From positions 179,281,051-179,345,050 of the forward strand of contig CM061138.1 of the NCBI GenBank assembly GCA_030789695.1: a stretch of DNA of 64,000 nucleotides, given 5' to 3'. The notes beneath the pieces are model-generated. The model searched no databases, was not told where the DNA came from, and was given only the letters and a program-made list of their open reading frames with translations. Positions 10,698 through 22,852 of this stretch are shown here, one piece after another. This DNA comes from Scilla litardierei. Its lineage: Eukaryota; Streptophyta; Magnoliopsida; Asparagales; Asparagaceae. Each line of letters begins with the position of its first letter. Position 1 is the stretch's first letter. Both the position numbers and the translations under genes were made by a program.

Positions 10698-11596
10698 TGT
10701 AACGGCCACTTTTTTGGCATACATACTTGGTTACGTACTTTGTTATGTGTATATTTTGTATTTGATTTTAGTTGTCTTTTCCATAATTCTTACGCATGAC
10801 AGAACCCTGTATTCACGACCCTCTCGGAGGCGCGATCGCTCCGGTATTTTCCTTACAATTTTTGGATGCCGAGGGGTAAAGTTATAATAATTTTATATCA
10901 ATATTATTAATACTTTAACTAAATTTTAATGCAGACTCTAACTAATATCTAATATATTTTATATATATTAATACTTCTTATATAATAATACTTTCTAAAA
11001 GTTGAACGTTAATTAAATTAATTCGTTTTTTAATAAAAGAAATAGATGTGCATTATTTTAACAGCCCACACCCACGTTCCCGTAATCACCTCCACACGTC
11101 ACCGCCTCTTTCCCCATCACTTCTTATACACACACGTTCTCTCCCTCTCCCTTTCAAAAGGCCATGCAGAGGACATTTCCCTCTTCTTTTTAAACCCAGC
11201 AGCCTAGCTCAACAACTCACACGCAGCCCTTCGCCGCCTCCCCATCTCTCTCGAAACACAAACAAACTGTCTCCACCCTTACTCGATCGTCACCGCTAGC
11301 CTCGACCACCCCAGCTCCGACCAGTGCCCACCTCTTCCCGACACAGGCCGCCTCCTCTCTCCGACCAACCATTGGCACCTCTCCAAGCCCGCAAGCCCAC
11401 CACCTCGCCTCAGTCTGCATCGCCATCGTCCACTGCCATCCTCAAGCAGCCCGCACGTCTACCCCTCTGCCTTCCACCAACCCCACATCCACCTCCGATG
11501 AATGCCACCTCTCATACCCTCCATCAACGATCCGCCAAACCCTCTTGTTACCGCCCAATCCTCCACCGCTGCAGTCGCCTCTGCCCACCGCCGACT
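10698..11596 (+). other. Left segment of the solo LTR, no gene
   Basis: AT-rich up to about 11040, then C-rich and CT-rich to 11596, like the matching part of the Tekay LTRs near 48955-49170. The proline/serine-rich open frames here follow from the C-rich composition. The stretch ends in CGACT (11592-11596), the TSD of the copia element. Confidence 0.75.
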
Positions 11597-12117
11597 TGTT
11601 GGATATGGACGACATGTATACACCCATGAGGGGATGTATGAGGGTATACGGACCTCAGATGTTGCGTGCATGAAAGCATGTGTGAAGGGAACCTTTTCAT
11701 GTGTGAAAAGGACCACTCGATAAGTGGAAAAAGTCACTTTATAAGTGCATAAAGGCACTTGATAAGTGCGTAAGGAAGAGGATAAGGAAATGTGCTAATA
11801 TAGGCTAATAAGCTTATATATGGTAATTTCCTACAATAACTACCCCTAAAGCCTATAAATAGGACACAAGGGTAAGGCTTTTAAGGCTAATCCTTCATGC
11901 CATAAGTTTTGCATAAGGCAAACTTTTTCCTCTTCTCCCTTCCATTTAGTTCTTCTTCCAAATAGAGATTTAGACGGTGGAAACTCTGCTTCGATCATCT
12001 GTGACGAAGTAACGATCGTTGTGGCGAATCAGAGGGCAAAGTTCAGAGACTACAGTGTAGCGTACGCTAACGTAAGTTCTCTTTCGATCCTCCATCCTCA
12101 CGCGACGAGTTCCTACA
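11597..12117 (+). repeat. 5' LTR of the copia element
   Basis: 521 bp, TG...CA, nearly identical to 34392-34912 by eye. The TATA-like box CTATAAATAG lies at about 11853-11862. A splice-donor-like GTAAGT occurs near 12072. The PBS TGGTATCAAAGCC follows at 12119-12131; it resembles sites complementary to initiator tRNA-Met, with one A for G. Confidence 0.92.
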
Positions 12118-13494
12118 TTGGTATCAAAGCCATACGGGTTCGCTCCGGTCTCACCGATGAACGAGGCGTTGTCTTTTTCACGAATGAGTTTCCTACCATT
12201 ATGGATATGGTAGGAGCGCATCGTGACGGAGAGAATCGCATCAGTTGTTCTTTTCACGTTAGGGTCTTCTATCATTACGGATATGGCAGGAACTCTCCGT
12301 GACAGGAAGAACTGACCGTTCATCTCGCCAAACTCGCACTCTTCATGGATGCTGAGTCTCCATTCAATAGGGAATGTGAACTCTCTTCATGTGGAGCGTG
12401 AAGTTTGCGGTCGTGAAGGTAGGTTATTTTTTTTTGTGTTGGCACACGGCCATTGAAACATAACTACTTTCTCGATGAACGGGTGTCTCATCGGAGAAGA
12501 TGGAAGTTGCAAAATTCTCATCCGAGAAGAAGATCTTTGGTGCATGATCGCCTTGGCCATATGGGTCATGTAGGCTATGCACCCCCCCATGCGGGAAGGG
12601 GTTGGCTTCGGCCAATGACCACCAAAGCCACCACCCCTTCGAGGGGGGTGTGCAACCGGACCCCTCAAGGGGGGAGGCCGGCCATGGCCAAGAGGCCAAG
12701 GCTGACCGGCCCTGGCCTTTGTCAGGGCCATGCCCTGGCAGAGGCCAGGGCCAGGGCCGTCCAGGAGGCCGGCCTCGCCCAGGAGGCCAGCCCCGCCCTG
12801 GGGGCCGGTCCTGGCCCCGGCCAGCCCTGGCCGAGGCCAGGCTGGCCGGCCCTGGCCGAGGCCAGGGCCATGCCCTTGCAGAGGCCAGGGCAAGGGCCGG
12901 CCAGGATGCCGGCCCTGCCCTGGGGGGCCCTGGCTGAGGGGTCAGGGCCCCTGGCCGGCCAGGGCAGCCCCCTGGCCGGCCCTGGCCGGCCTCGACCAGG
13001 GCAGGGCCCCTGGCCGAGGGGCCATGGGCACGCCGAGGAGGCCCGGCCCTGGCCAAGCTAGGACCGCCGAGCCCCGGCCTCAACCAAGGTGAAGGGGGGG
13101 TCTGCATGGCCGGTCCATACGGGACCGACGGCAGTTGCATACGGCAAAACCCCTACTTGGGGGAATCCGTACTTGGCACGGCCACGGCTCGACTCCGGCA
13201 ATGGCCGGGGCAAGCCACTACCTCCCACTGTAAAATACGTTTGCAAAATACGTTTTTCAAAATACGTTTTCAAAAACGCTTTTCCGCTGCAAGTACTATA
13301 AGAGTACTATTGTTTGATAAGCGATGGGGAAATATTGAAAAGTTGTTCTAGATGGTGATTGGCATCGCAATGTCCTTTCCGATTCTAGAGCAACACCTTC
13401 AATATTTTTCTAAAGTAACTTATCAAATGAAAATTCTTTGCAATGTTTTTGATCGAATTTGTTCTTATGTATTTTGCAGCATTTTAAAGCTAAA
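12118..13494 (+). other. Copia leader between PBS and gag
   Basis: This 1.4-kb untranslated leader is long for a copia element. The centre (12640-13090) is an extremely GC-rich palindromic array; the flanks have ordinary composition. Large overlapping open frames on both strands rich in Pro, Gly, Ala and Arg come only from the array and show no domain. The gag ATG is at 13495. Confidence 0.75.
12640..13090. repeat. GC-rich palindrome array, CCCTGGCC type
   Basis: Dense alternation of CCCTGGCC and GGCCAGGG. A perfect instance is CCCTGGCC, spacer GA, GGCCAGGG at 12850-12867. The array sits in the copia leader, downstream of the transcription start and upstream of gag, so it would be present in full-length RNA and could form many small hairpins. 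Confidence 0.85.
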
Positions 13495-13585
13495 ATGTCT
13501 TCCGCCGCTAAGAACATCGTCGCTGAGTTGAACGAATGTGAAAAACTCAACGGCGATAATTACAAACTATGGTCCATGAAGATAC
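13495..13585 (+). pseudogene. Copia gag, first segment
   Basis: ATG at 13495 opens a frame that reads through to the insertion point of the LARD at 13585. It contains the LNGDNYKLWSMKI pattern, typical of the start of copia gag (UBN2-type). The frame continues without shift at 22858 on the other side of the inserted element. The last five bases, GATAC, are the TSD of the inserted element. Confidence 0.88.
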
Positions 13586-14630
13586 TGTAGGAATATTATG
13601 CCCTCGAGGCCATTTATTCCTGTGTGAATAGCACAAACATCTTGTTCAAAATAACAGTAAGCTGTTTGGTAATAATTTATCTAAGTTATATTGTAATGTA
13701 GTTAACGTTAGATATCAACTTAGGTAAAGTCCTGAGACTTTATGCAAGGTCAAACGGGTATCGAGATGAGTATCTCGATCATGGAGAAACGTTTGACCGT
13801 CTGTAGCATAAGTCTAAAATGGTTCGTGGTCGTAGATGTTTCGAGACAAGGATATCGAAACATCGGATAGACCATTGTGTCTTAGTCTTCACCGTTTAGC
13901 GGTGGCGATGATCTCATGATCGCTTGACTTGGCGAAGTCGAAGACGAGACACAGGTGCTCATTAGAATGAGTTCACTGAACGATCCACTAGAGTTATCAT
14001 ATGGTTATATTGACCAATCTGTCAGTGATAACTCTGAGTGATGATAGGATAGTTGGTCTTTTGACTTGAGGTCATTTTGACGGACCTGTGCGTGAACGGT
14101 GCCACTTAGATCAATTGACCTAGCTTCGAGGCAAGGCATGTCGAAAGGTCTTTTGATTGGGTGTCACTTGAAACGTACGAGGCGAGTAATGACCAAGAGA
14201 GGATTCGTCTCTCCCGGTCAATGGGAGTTAGTGTCGTAGAGTTAGTTCGGTCTTTAGTAAAAACTCTGCGCAGAGTATGTTGGAAGAAGTCCAACATTTA
14301 TTGACTAAAGATTGATAGAAACTAACCGGAGTCAAGTTATTGGGGTTGACAGTTTGACCGTACCCCAGACTTGATCCGAACGACATATTTAAGACGAAGA
14401 GACTATAACTACGGAATTCATCACGGAAACAGTCAGGTGGTCCCGACAATACTCATGTCAATGAGTTAACCACATAATGATGATTCCTGAAGCAGGGACG
14501 GCAACCACTGCTCGTGGTCACTGCCGTATAGGGCTTCGAGCCCAACCTGTTGTAAGGGTCAGGCTGTAGGGTCTCACACAGAGTGTAATGCTTCGTCTAG
14601 TAATAGGTAGAAAATAGTTAGGGAGAATAT

Positions 14631-14718
14631 TTGCATTTGATGCAAAAGAAGAGATAATTGCATTTGATGCAATATGATAATTTAAGCTTAGATAGGGACT
14701 ACTTTGCATTTGATGCAA
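14631..14718. promoter_or_regulatory. Triplicated hairpin TTGCAT-TTG-ATGCAA
   Basis: The 15-bp sequence TTGCATTTGATGCAA, a 6-bp palindrome with spacer TTG, occurs at 14631-14645, 14658-14672 and 14704-14718. All three are intact in the other LTR (21261-21275, 21288-21302, 21334-21348). Their location in U3 upstream of the TATA box suggests transcription-factor sites; the factor is unknown. Confidence 0.6.
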
Positions 14719-14884
14719 AAGCGATTAAATACGTATTAAATTGTTTAATACAATATTTAATAAAATAAACGCAAGAGAAAAGTTCACGGGTAAGACGGGA
14801 ATGTCCCGGTCTAAACCCAGGTTCGAACGGCGTCCAAATCGGACGCCAAATGCTCAAGATAGAGCCAAAACAGCCAAACAGATC

Positions 14885-15260
14885 AGACCGGGTCAGACCA
14901 GGCTGACCCAGACCAGACCAAGTCTGGCCTGGGTGCCTGGCCAGACCTGGCTGAGCCAGGAACCCAGGCAGCCAGGCCTGGGCACAGGCACAGGCGCTGG
15001 ACGCCTGGGCCTGCGCCCAGGCGGGCCGCCCAGGCGGGCCTGGGCGCCTGGGAGCCCAGGCGCCCTGGGCGCCTGGGAGCCCAGGCGCCCTGGGCCGGGC
15101 GCCTTGGGCGCCCGGTCCAGGCGCCCGCCTGGCGCCTGGGCGCCAGGCGCCTTGGCGCCCGCGCCTGGGCGCCAGGCGCCTTGGCGCCCGCGCCTGGGCG
15201 CCTGGGCGCCCGTGCCAGACCTGGGCGCCCGTGCCCAGGTCTGGCAGGCGCCCAGTCAGC
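14885..15260. repeat. GC-rich palindrome array in U3, CGCCTGGG type
   Basis: CGCCTGGG and CCCAGGCG alternate. A perfect instance is CGCCTGGG, spacer AG, CCCAGGCG at 15045-15062. The counterpart in the 3' LTR (about 21510-21850) is roughly 40 bp shorter, while the surrounding LTR sequence is almost unchanged. The array therefore changes faster than its surroundings. It ends about 350 bp upstream of the TATA box. Confidence 0.88.
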
Positions 15261-15580
15261 CTGGGTTTGAGGCTGTGGGACCCACAGGTTGGGCCCCACC
15301 TCAGGGTGCTGAACCCTAGGTTTGATGGCAGATTTGACGGCTGGTTTTTGCGAAAAACTAGCCGTAGGCTGATCTTTGGACACTCAATTGGAGGGTCAAA
15401 CGAACTCCGATTGACGAACGGTTTTTTCCTATGTGTTCACCGTTGAACGCTTGTCGTATTGATAGGTTGTATCGATTTTGAAGCTCAACGGTGAGTGAGT
15501 TAAAATTCACGGAAGTTTGCACTTTTGAAGTGTAAACTAACTTGATTTTAACTAACCCAAATAATTAGTCCCACATCGGA

Positions 15581-15641
15581 TTTTGAGAAAAGGGGAGAGT
15601 CCGCCGCCTATATAAATAGGGGTCTCCCCCCTTTCTCAAAA
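15581..15641 (+). promoter_or_regulatory. LARD core promoter within an inverted repeat
   Basis: TATATAAATA at 15609-15618 lies between TTTTGAGAAAAGGGGAGA (15581-15598) and its near reverse complement at 15623-15641. The TCCCACATCGG motif, common in plant LTR promoters, is immediately upstream. The same arrangement is at about 22174-22234 in the 3' LTR. Confidence 0.7.
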
Positions 15642-16261
15642 CTCGTCCCAAGCTCTAGATCTGAGCGGCTCTCGTAAATGTTGGAGCACGCTCGGATCTA
15701 AGCTTAAATAAATATTTCTCTATCTCCCTAAAATTCTGCCTTACTCCTGCGGGCTCTAGCAAAGCCACAAAGGATTTCGGATTCTGAATTCGAAATCTTG
15801 GCAGAGGTTTCACTCGCGTGAAACTTTCTTCGGCGGTTGGTTGGCTCGACGGCACGGGGATTGATCACCTCGGGATGCGGAGCGGTTCGAGGAGCGGTTC
15901 GGGGAGCGGTTCAAGGAGCGGCTCGGCGTGGGACGGGAGCAGCTCGGAAGACGGCGCGGAACATCTCGCCTGCTCCAGGGCTGAGATTCCGGGTATGTGG
16001 TTAAAGTAGTTTTTTAGCATTAGTTTAGTTTAATCGCAGTAGGCTAGATCCTTCTTGGGATGGTCAGATCCATCCCAAGTCGGCATAGATCTTGGCATAG
16101 GGTCTTGGACCTTAGGGCTAAGTTAAAAATGTTTTAACTGCATGTTAATTTAGATTAACTAGTTTTTCTTCCGCTGCAAATGTTTTTTGTGTCTATGTTC
16201 CGTCCGACTTAGGACGGGACTAGATTTTTTTGTGCCCTAAGGGACCGCAAATTCCCTACAG

Positions 16262-16274
16262 TGGTATCAGAGCC
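16262..16274 (+). promoter_or_regulatory. Primer binding site of the LARD
   Basis: TGGTATCAGAGCC one base after the LTR end is the canonical plant initiator tRNA-Met primer site. It is used by most Ty1/copia elements. Confidence 0.88.
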
Positions 16275-19200
16275 TAGGTTTGTGTAGTCGATCTAGCCTG
16301 CGATTATTTTTAAACTATTAAATGCTTTTAAATATTTTTTAAGTTATTAGATAATTTTAAAAAAATGTTTTTGAAGTTCAAATTCTTTTTTTTTGAACAT
16401 GAAAATTTTAAAATGACGTTTTAAAATTTATGTAATAATTTTAAATCTTTAAAAGTTTAAAATTATTTTGGATGCCTTAAATTTTTTATATGATAAATTT
16501 TTTAAGCATGGAAATTTTAAAATGATGTTTTTTAATTTATGTGATAAATTTTAAAATTGATTTTAAGGCTTTAAATTTATGCGATAAGTTTAAAATATTT
16601 TAGATGTTTAAAAATTGTATATGATAAAATTTTTGAACATGAAAATTTTTTAAAAGTAATGTTTTAAATTTATAAGATATTTTGAAAACTGATTTTAAAA
16701 ATCTAAAATTGTTTATGCGATAAACTTAGTATATTTAATTGTTAAATAGTTGTGCACTATCTTTATGCGATAAATTAGTGTAGCTTTATTTTAATGGCTT
16801 GTTAATCTTGTCCCTTATTTGATAACACAAGACAAACCTTTTAGGTTAGCCATTAAAAATGATTAAAATTTATTACTTGAATTTTAATGACATGCTATGC
16901 TTTAATAAATCATTAACAACAATATTAAAGACATAATTCCTGATTAGGGTAGTCCTTTAAATGAATTTTCAAATTCTAATTGTTATAATTAATTTTCATT
17001 AAAGGACTTCGCTTCTAGCGTTGTTAATAATTTATTAAAATCCTAATAACGATTAGGGTAGCACGTGAACCTTATAGTTGATAAGGACTTAATAAAAGTT
17101 ATTAAACAAATCCTAAAAATTTTGAATTTAAGGATTCAACTAGTTGATAGGATTAATTAGTTGTTAATAAAAGCTGTTTAGTCTATGGCATACATACAAA
17201 AATGACAAGCTTCATTCAATGGACCATGATCCAGTCAATGTGCTTGGCTAAGAGTTCTGGGTCAACCCTTGCTAGTCCAAGGGGTAGTGATCCTGTCTTA
17301 GTCAATTCCCTGGCTGAGTTCCGCTGGACCGCAATGTCGCGAATCATGATTGTATGACACCCTGGACTATATCTAAGTCAAATACATTAATGATCTTTTT
17401 CAAGATTAGCCGTAGCCCTCCTTGTTTTAGGGGTTAGCAACTATAGGGCCCGTGTTACAGTTGTTGAGATACACTCAAGCTGTGACATGGCAACCTTGTA
17501 GAAACCAACTTCTTAAATACATAAGATGACATCTTGACTTGACCCAAACCGACGTTGTCGTGAATACACCGAGCGACGGCGCAAGTTTAGTCAAGGATGT
17601 AGTCTGCCTAGATGTAGTCTAAAGACCTGACCCAAACCGACGTGTCGTGCATACACCGAGCTGAGGGGCAAGTCAGGCTAGACATGAAAACAAGGGTCCG
17701 ACTAGACTAGACATCGTGATTTGGATGAGCACACTCATGATCACGAATGGCTAGGGGCAAAAACCGATTAAGAGAGACATATCCGATATGATCGATGAAG
17801 AGTCATCTTCCGATCGCAGAGTCAATCAACTTGTTGAGCTACACTCAAGGTTGTTTAGACTCAAGGTGATTGGAACTCTTACCCATTAATTTTAATTCGA
17901 TTAAATCGTCCGTTATTAAGCTTTAAAACGTTCGTAAAAATAGTTGGAGGATATAGATAGATAAAAGCCAATCTACCTATATTTAATATTGAACATATGC
18001 TAAAACTAGGGCAAGACTATGTTTACCGTAGGAATTAAAATATAATATTTTAATAAGTTAATTGGTCAAAAGTTGATTAATTGAATATCAAGTTAAATTC
18101 TAATTGATATAATTAAACTATATTCTCATTGACATTAAATGACCTTCTAAAGAACAGACTTAAGAAATATGATTTCATTAAGTTTTGAGTCCAAACAAAT
18201 AAATTAAAGCTACATGTCACTCGTCTCTATATGAGGCAGCTTGAACATATAGGACATTCAAAGTATGTTTCTCCCTACAACTTGTCGAGCTACCCTCAAG
18301 GTTGTATGGACAAACAATTTTGATCCGCAAAGTTCGAAAATTCGATCAAACCGTTTGAGTCGAATACGAGTACATGGGCGATGCAAGACTATGTATCCCA
18401 ACCGGATCTTGAGATAAGCAACTTCTTGAGCTACACTCAAGATTGCAAAGCTCAAGCGTTTGGATACATAAGTTGCTTGCATAGCTATTTATTTATGTTG
18501 ATATCTAAATGTGATTTAGAAAAGGAAGAAGGCACTCCGGAAAGTCAATCGAGTTAAATAGTTTAATTTATCATTAGTAAAGGCATAAGTAGGAGGAAAT
18601 GAAAATGTGACACATTTTGATGTCACGATTTCAGAATGAATTGTTATACAAAAGATGTTTAACACATTTTGACGAATGTCGTCACATTGCTTCTGAAGTA
18701 ATGTTTTGTGTTAAGTAATTTGTAAATAACTAAATATATATTAAATGTTAATATATAAATACACAAGATAGTAGCAAACTTATATGGTAAAATTAGACTA
18801 GGACGTATCTAGAGATTAAGCTTCACAAGTCACATAAAGAGGGGTCTGACCTCTCGTATTATGACGTCTACGGACACTTGTGAATCTTAGCCTCTTAGAT
18901 ACAATGGCCGAAACCCATCTGTGAGACAGTGGGAGAATGAGTTGTCGAACTTAGTCTCGTACATACTGATGTACCCGAGTCTACTTTTAACAAAATAAGT
19001 TATTCGTATATTTTATTAAGACACGTGTTCTTGATGAAACACAAGTCTGATAAAATAAAGAACGAAATGCCCATAGTATTTAAACTGATTCGATTAGATC
19101 GAATGGTCAAATACTTAGCTGCATAAAATCTTGTGTAATTAAAAGAAAATGTGATTTTCTCTCAGGTCAAGTCTGTTAACACATCAGTGTGTTAAAAGGT

Positions 19201-20204
19201 ATGAATCACACTTAATTAGATTTAGTGTGATCCATTGTAAGTGACTCTGAGTTAAGTCCTCCCTCGGGGTTAAGTCCCAGATAGTAATGCCTAGGTTTTG
19301 ATAATGTTCTACAAGGACATTATCAATAATATATTCAATAAATCAATCGTAAGGAAGTTGTATTATTACTCGAATCTCGTGAGACGAAATGTCGAGTTGG
19401 ACATCATAACTGATGATGACTTAGTCAACTTCTAGGATGAAATTCGGAGTAGTAACTCCGATTTAAAACTTGATGCAATCAGAATAGGTCCGTGTGCGTA
19501 AATAAATTTGAGAATTTAGTTTACGTACCCAAGGAAAATGTTTCCTCACTTACTGTAAGTAAATCTTTAAGTTGAAAGATTGGTGCAGAAAAGAAAATAG
19601 TGAAGTACAATAATGTTGGAGTGATAACGGTTTTCATCCTAATTTCTTTAAAACGGATTATGATGAAACCGGTTTCGCCAACAGATGTCTACAGATCTAC
19701 TCGGACCAAAGCCGATGTAAAACGCTTAAGTTGACCATGAAAATTGGAGCATTCACTTATAAGTTCGTTTTTCTAAATATGATTTGGATGGACCAACTTA
19801 TATGAATTGGCCAGAGAATTTTCAAGGTCAGTGGGAGCGTGTAAATTACAAGCGAGACATCAAAGAGATGGAACATATATTTTGATTAAGTAATCAAAGA
19901 GTTTGATTATTTATCAGAAATGAATATGAACCATTTGAAATGACCAATAACTAATTTAAAATTATTATCGTAAGGTACGATGAACTGGATAAGATCCAGG
20001 GAAATAAAATATTATAGATTCCGATAGACCAAGTGAATTATTTGAATGAGATTCAAAAGGTTGGTCTAACATAAACATAGAAACCCCTTAAGTCTATAGT
20101 GTAGACGGTTTTAGCAGATCCACTCACGAAGGCTCTACCACATGAAGTCGGGAAAACTTATGTGTAAAAACGATATTAGATATCGAGATAAATGGGCCTG
20201 AGTG
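16275..20204 (+). other. Non-coding interior of the LARD
   Basis: AT-rich to about 17200. Then come several repeated phrases: a TTGAG...ACTCAAG motif near 17463, 17830, 18280 and 18421, and a duplicated segment beginning GACCCAAACCGACG near 17538 and 17630. The only codogenic trace is ADPLTKALP at 20114-20140, the end of copia RNase H. No ORF of functional length exists on either strand. Confidence 0.75.
20114..20140 (+). pseudogene. Copia RNase H remnant in the LARD
   Basis: The translated motif ADPLTKALP corresponds to the conserved end of copia RNase H (compare ADPLTKAIP in the host copia element near 33313). It lies about 75 bases before the PPT, the expected place. It shows that the LARD descends from a coding copia element. 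Confidence 0.7.
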
Positions 20205-22852
20205 CAAGTGGGAGATGTAGGAATATTATGCCCTCGAGGCCATTTATTCCTGTGTGAATAGCACAAACATCGTGTTCGAAATAACAGTAAGCTGTTTGGT
20301 AATAATTTATCTAAGTTATATTGTAATGTAGTTAACGTTAGATATCAACTTAGGTAAAGTCCTGAGACTTTATGCAAGGTCAAACAGGTATCGAGATGAG
20401 TATCTCGATCATGGAGAAACGTTTGACCGTCTGTAGCATAAGTCTAAAATGGTTCGTGGTCGTAGATGTTTCGAGACAAGGATATCGAAACATCGGATAG
20501 ACCATTGTGTCTTAGTCTTCACCGTTTAGCGGTGGCGATGATCTCATGATCGCTTGACTTGGCGAAGTCGAAGACGAGACACAGGTGCTCATTAGAATGA
20601 GTTCACTGAACGATCCACTAGAGTTATCATATGGTTATATTGACCAATCTGTCAGTGATAACTCTGAGTGATGATAGGATAGTTAGTCTTTTGACTTGAG
20701 GTCATTTTGACGGACATGTGCGTGAACGGTGCCACTTAGATCAATTGACCTAGCTTCGAGGCAAGGCATGTCGAAAGGTCTTTTGATTGGGTGTCACTTG
20801 AAACGTACGAGGCCAGTAATGACCAAGAGAGGATTCGTCTCTCCCGGTCAATGGGAGTTAGTGTCGTAGAGTTAGTTCGGTCTTTAGTAAAAACTCTGCG
20901 CAGAGTATGTTGGAAGAAGTCCAACATTTATTGACTAAAGATTGATAGAAACTAACCGGAGTCAAGTTATTGGGGTTGACAGTTTGACCGTACCCCAGAC
21001 TTGATCCGAACGACATATTTAAGACGAAGAGACTATAACTACGGAATTCATCACGGAAACAGTCAGGTGGTCCCGACAATACTCATGTCAATGAGTTAAC
21101 CACATAATGATGATTCCTGAAGCAGGGACGGCAACCACTGCTCGTGGTCACTGCCGTATAGGGCTTCGAGCCCAACCTGTTGTAAGGGTCAGGCTGTAGG
21201 GTCTCACACAGAGTGTAATGCTTCGTCTAGTAATAGGTAGAAAATAGTTAGGGAGAATATTTGCATTTGATGCAAAAGAAGAGATAATTGCATTTGATGC
21301 AATATGATAATTTAAGCTTAGATAGGGACTACTTTGCATTTGATGCAAAAGCGATTAAATGCGTATTAAATTGTTTAATACAATATTTAATAAAATAAAC
21401 GCAAGAAAAAGTTCACGGGTAAGACGGGAATGTCCCGGTCTAAACCCAGGTTCGAACGGCGTCCAAATCGGACGCCAAATGCTCAAGATAGAGCCAAAAC
21501 AGCCAAACAGATCAGACCGGGTCAGACCAGGCTGACCCAGACCAAACCAAGCCTGGCCTGGGTGCCTGGCCAGACCTGGCTGAGCCAGGAACCCAGGCAG
21601 CCAGGCCTGGGCACAGGCCCAGGCGCTGGGCGCCTGGGCCTGCGCCCAGGCGGGCCGCCCAGGCGGGCCTGGGCGCCTGGGAGCCCAGGCGCCCTGGGCG
21701 CCTGGGAGCCCAGCCGCCCTGGGCCGGGCGCCTTGGGCACCCGGCCAGGCGCTCGCCTGGGCGCCAGGCGCCTGGGCGCCCGCGCCTGGGCGCCTGGGCG
21801 CCCGTGCCAGACCTGGGCGCCCGTGCCCAGGTCTGGCAGGCGCCCAGTCAGCCTGGGTTTGAGGCTGTGGGGCCCACAGGTTGGGCCCCACCTCAGGGTG
21901 CTGAACCCTAGGTTTGATGGCAGATTTGACGGCTGGTTTTTGCGAAAAACTAGCCGTAGGCTGATCTTTGGACACTCAATTGGAGGGTCAAACGAACTCC
22001 GATTGACGAACGGTTTTTTCCTATGCGTTCATCGTTGAACGCTTGTCGTATTGATAGGTTGTATCGATCTTGAAGCTCAACGGTGAGTGAGTTAAAATTC
22101 ACGGAAGTTTGCACTTTTGAAGTGTAAACTAACTTGATTTTAACTAACCCAAATAATTAGTCCCACATCGGATTTTGAGAAAAGGGGAGAGTCCGCCGCC
22201 TATATAAATAGGGGTCTCCCCCCTTTCTCAAAACTCATCCCAAGCTCTAGATCTGAGCGGCTCTCGTAAATGTTGGAGCACGCTCGGATCTAAGCTTAAA
22301 TAAATATTTCTCTATCTCCCTAAAATTCTGCCTTACTCCTGCGGGCTCTAGCAAAGCCACAAAGGAGTTCGGATTCTGAATTCGAAATCTTGGCGGAGGT
22401 TTCACTCGCGTGAAACTTTCTTCGGCGGTTGGTTGGCTCGGCGGCACGGGGATTGATCGCCTCGGGATGCGGAGCGGTTCGAGGAGCGGTTCGGGGAGCG
22501 GTTCAAGGAGCGGCTCGGCGTGGGACGGGAGCAGCTCGGAAGACGGCGCGGAACATCTCGCCTGCTCCAGGGCTGAGATTCCGGGTATGTGGTTAAAGTA
22601 GTTTTTTAGCATTAGTTTAGTTTAATCGCAGTAGGCTAGATCCTTCTTGGGATGGTCAGATCCATCCCAAGTCGGCATAGATCTTGGCATAGGGTCTTGG
22701 ACCTTAGGGCTAAGTTAAAAATGTTTTAACTGCATGTTAATTTAGATTAACTAGTTTTTCTTCCGCTGCTTTTGATTTTTCCTGTCTATGTTCCGTCCGA
22801 CTTAGGACGGGACTAGAGTTTTTGTGCCCTAAGGGACCGCCAATTCCCAACA
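20205..22852 (+). repeat. PPT and 3' LTR of the LARD
   Basis: The PPT CAAGTGGGAGA (20205-20215) is directly followed by the LTR at 20216. The end reads ATTCCCAACA at 22852, followed by TSD GATAC. The hairpin triplet, GC array (about 21510-21850), TATA box and inverted repeat of the 5' LTR are all present. Confidence 0.92.

Larger units (their letters stand above)
13586..16260 (+). repeat. 5' LTR of the LARD
   Basis: 2675 bp. It contains three copies of a 15-bp hairpin (14631-14718), a GC-rich palindrome array (14885-15260), a TCCCACATCGG motif at about 15569-15580 and a TATA box inside an inverted repeat (15581-15641). The 192-codon frame at 14741-15319 is the translation of the GC-rich array and has no domain. 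Confidence 0.92.
13586..22852 (+). mobile_element. Non-coding copia-derived LARD
   Basis: LTRs of 2675 bp (13586-16260) and 2637 bp (20216-22852), both starting TGTAGGAATATTATGCC and ending in CA, are flanked by GATAC (13581-13585 and 22853-22857). The PBS TGGTATCAGAGCC is at 16262 and the PPT CAAGTGGGAGA at 20205-20215. The 3.95-kb interior has no usable ORF but keeps a trace of copia RNase H (ADPLTKALP at 20114-20140). It is therefore a large derivative mobilised by a copia element. The LTRs are nearly identical, so the insertion is young. Confidence 0.92.

Noticed and set aside
11048..11629. Proline/serine-rich frames (also 34816-35666) as exons of a host gene
   Set aside because: They lie in the C-rich part of a Tekay-like solo LTR. 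The same composition occurs at the matching place in other LTRs, and frames cross the copia insertion point.
12387..13140. Long Pro/Gly/Ala/Arg-rich frames on both strands in the copia leader
   Set aside because: They come from stop-poor GC-rich repeats, overlap on both strands and lie upstream of the real gag ATG.
14741..15319. 192-codon frame (and its twin at 21430-22038) as a protein gene
   Set aside because: It is produced by the GC-rich palindrome array of the LARD LTR, open on both strands. It has no domain, and its length and frame differ between the two otherwise almost identical LTRs.
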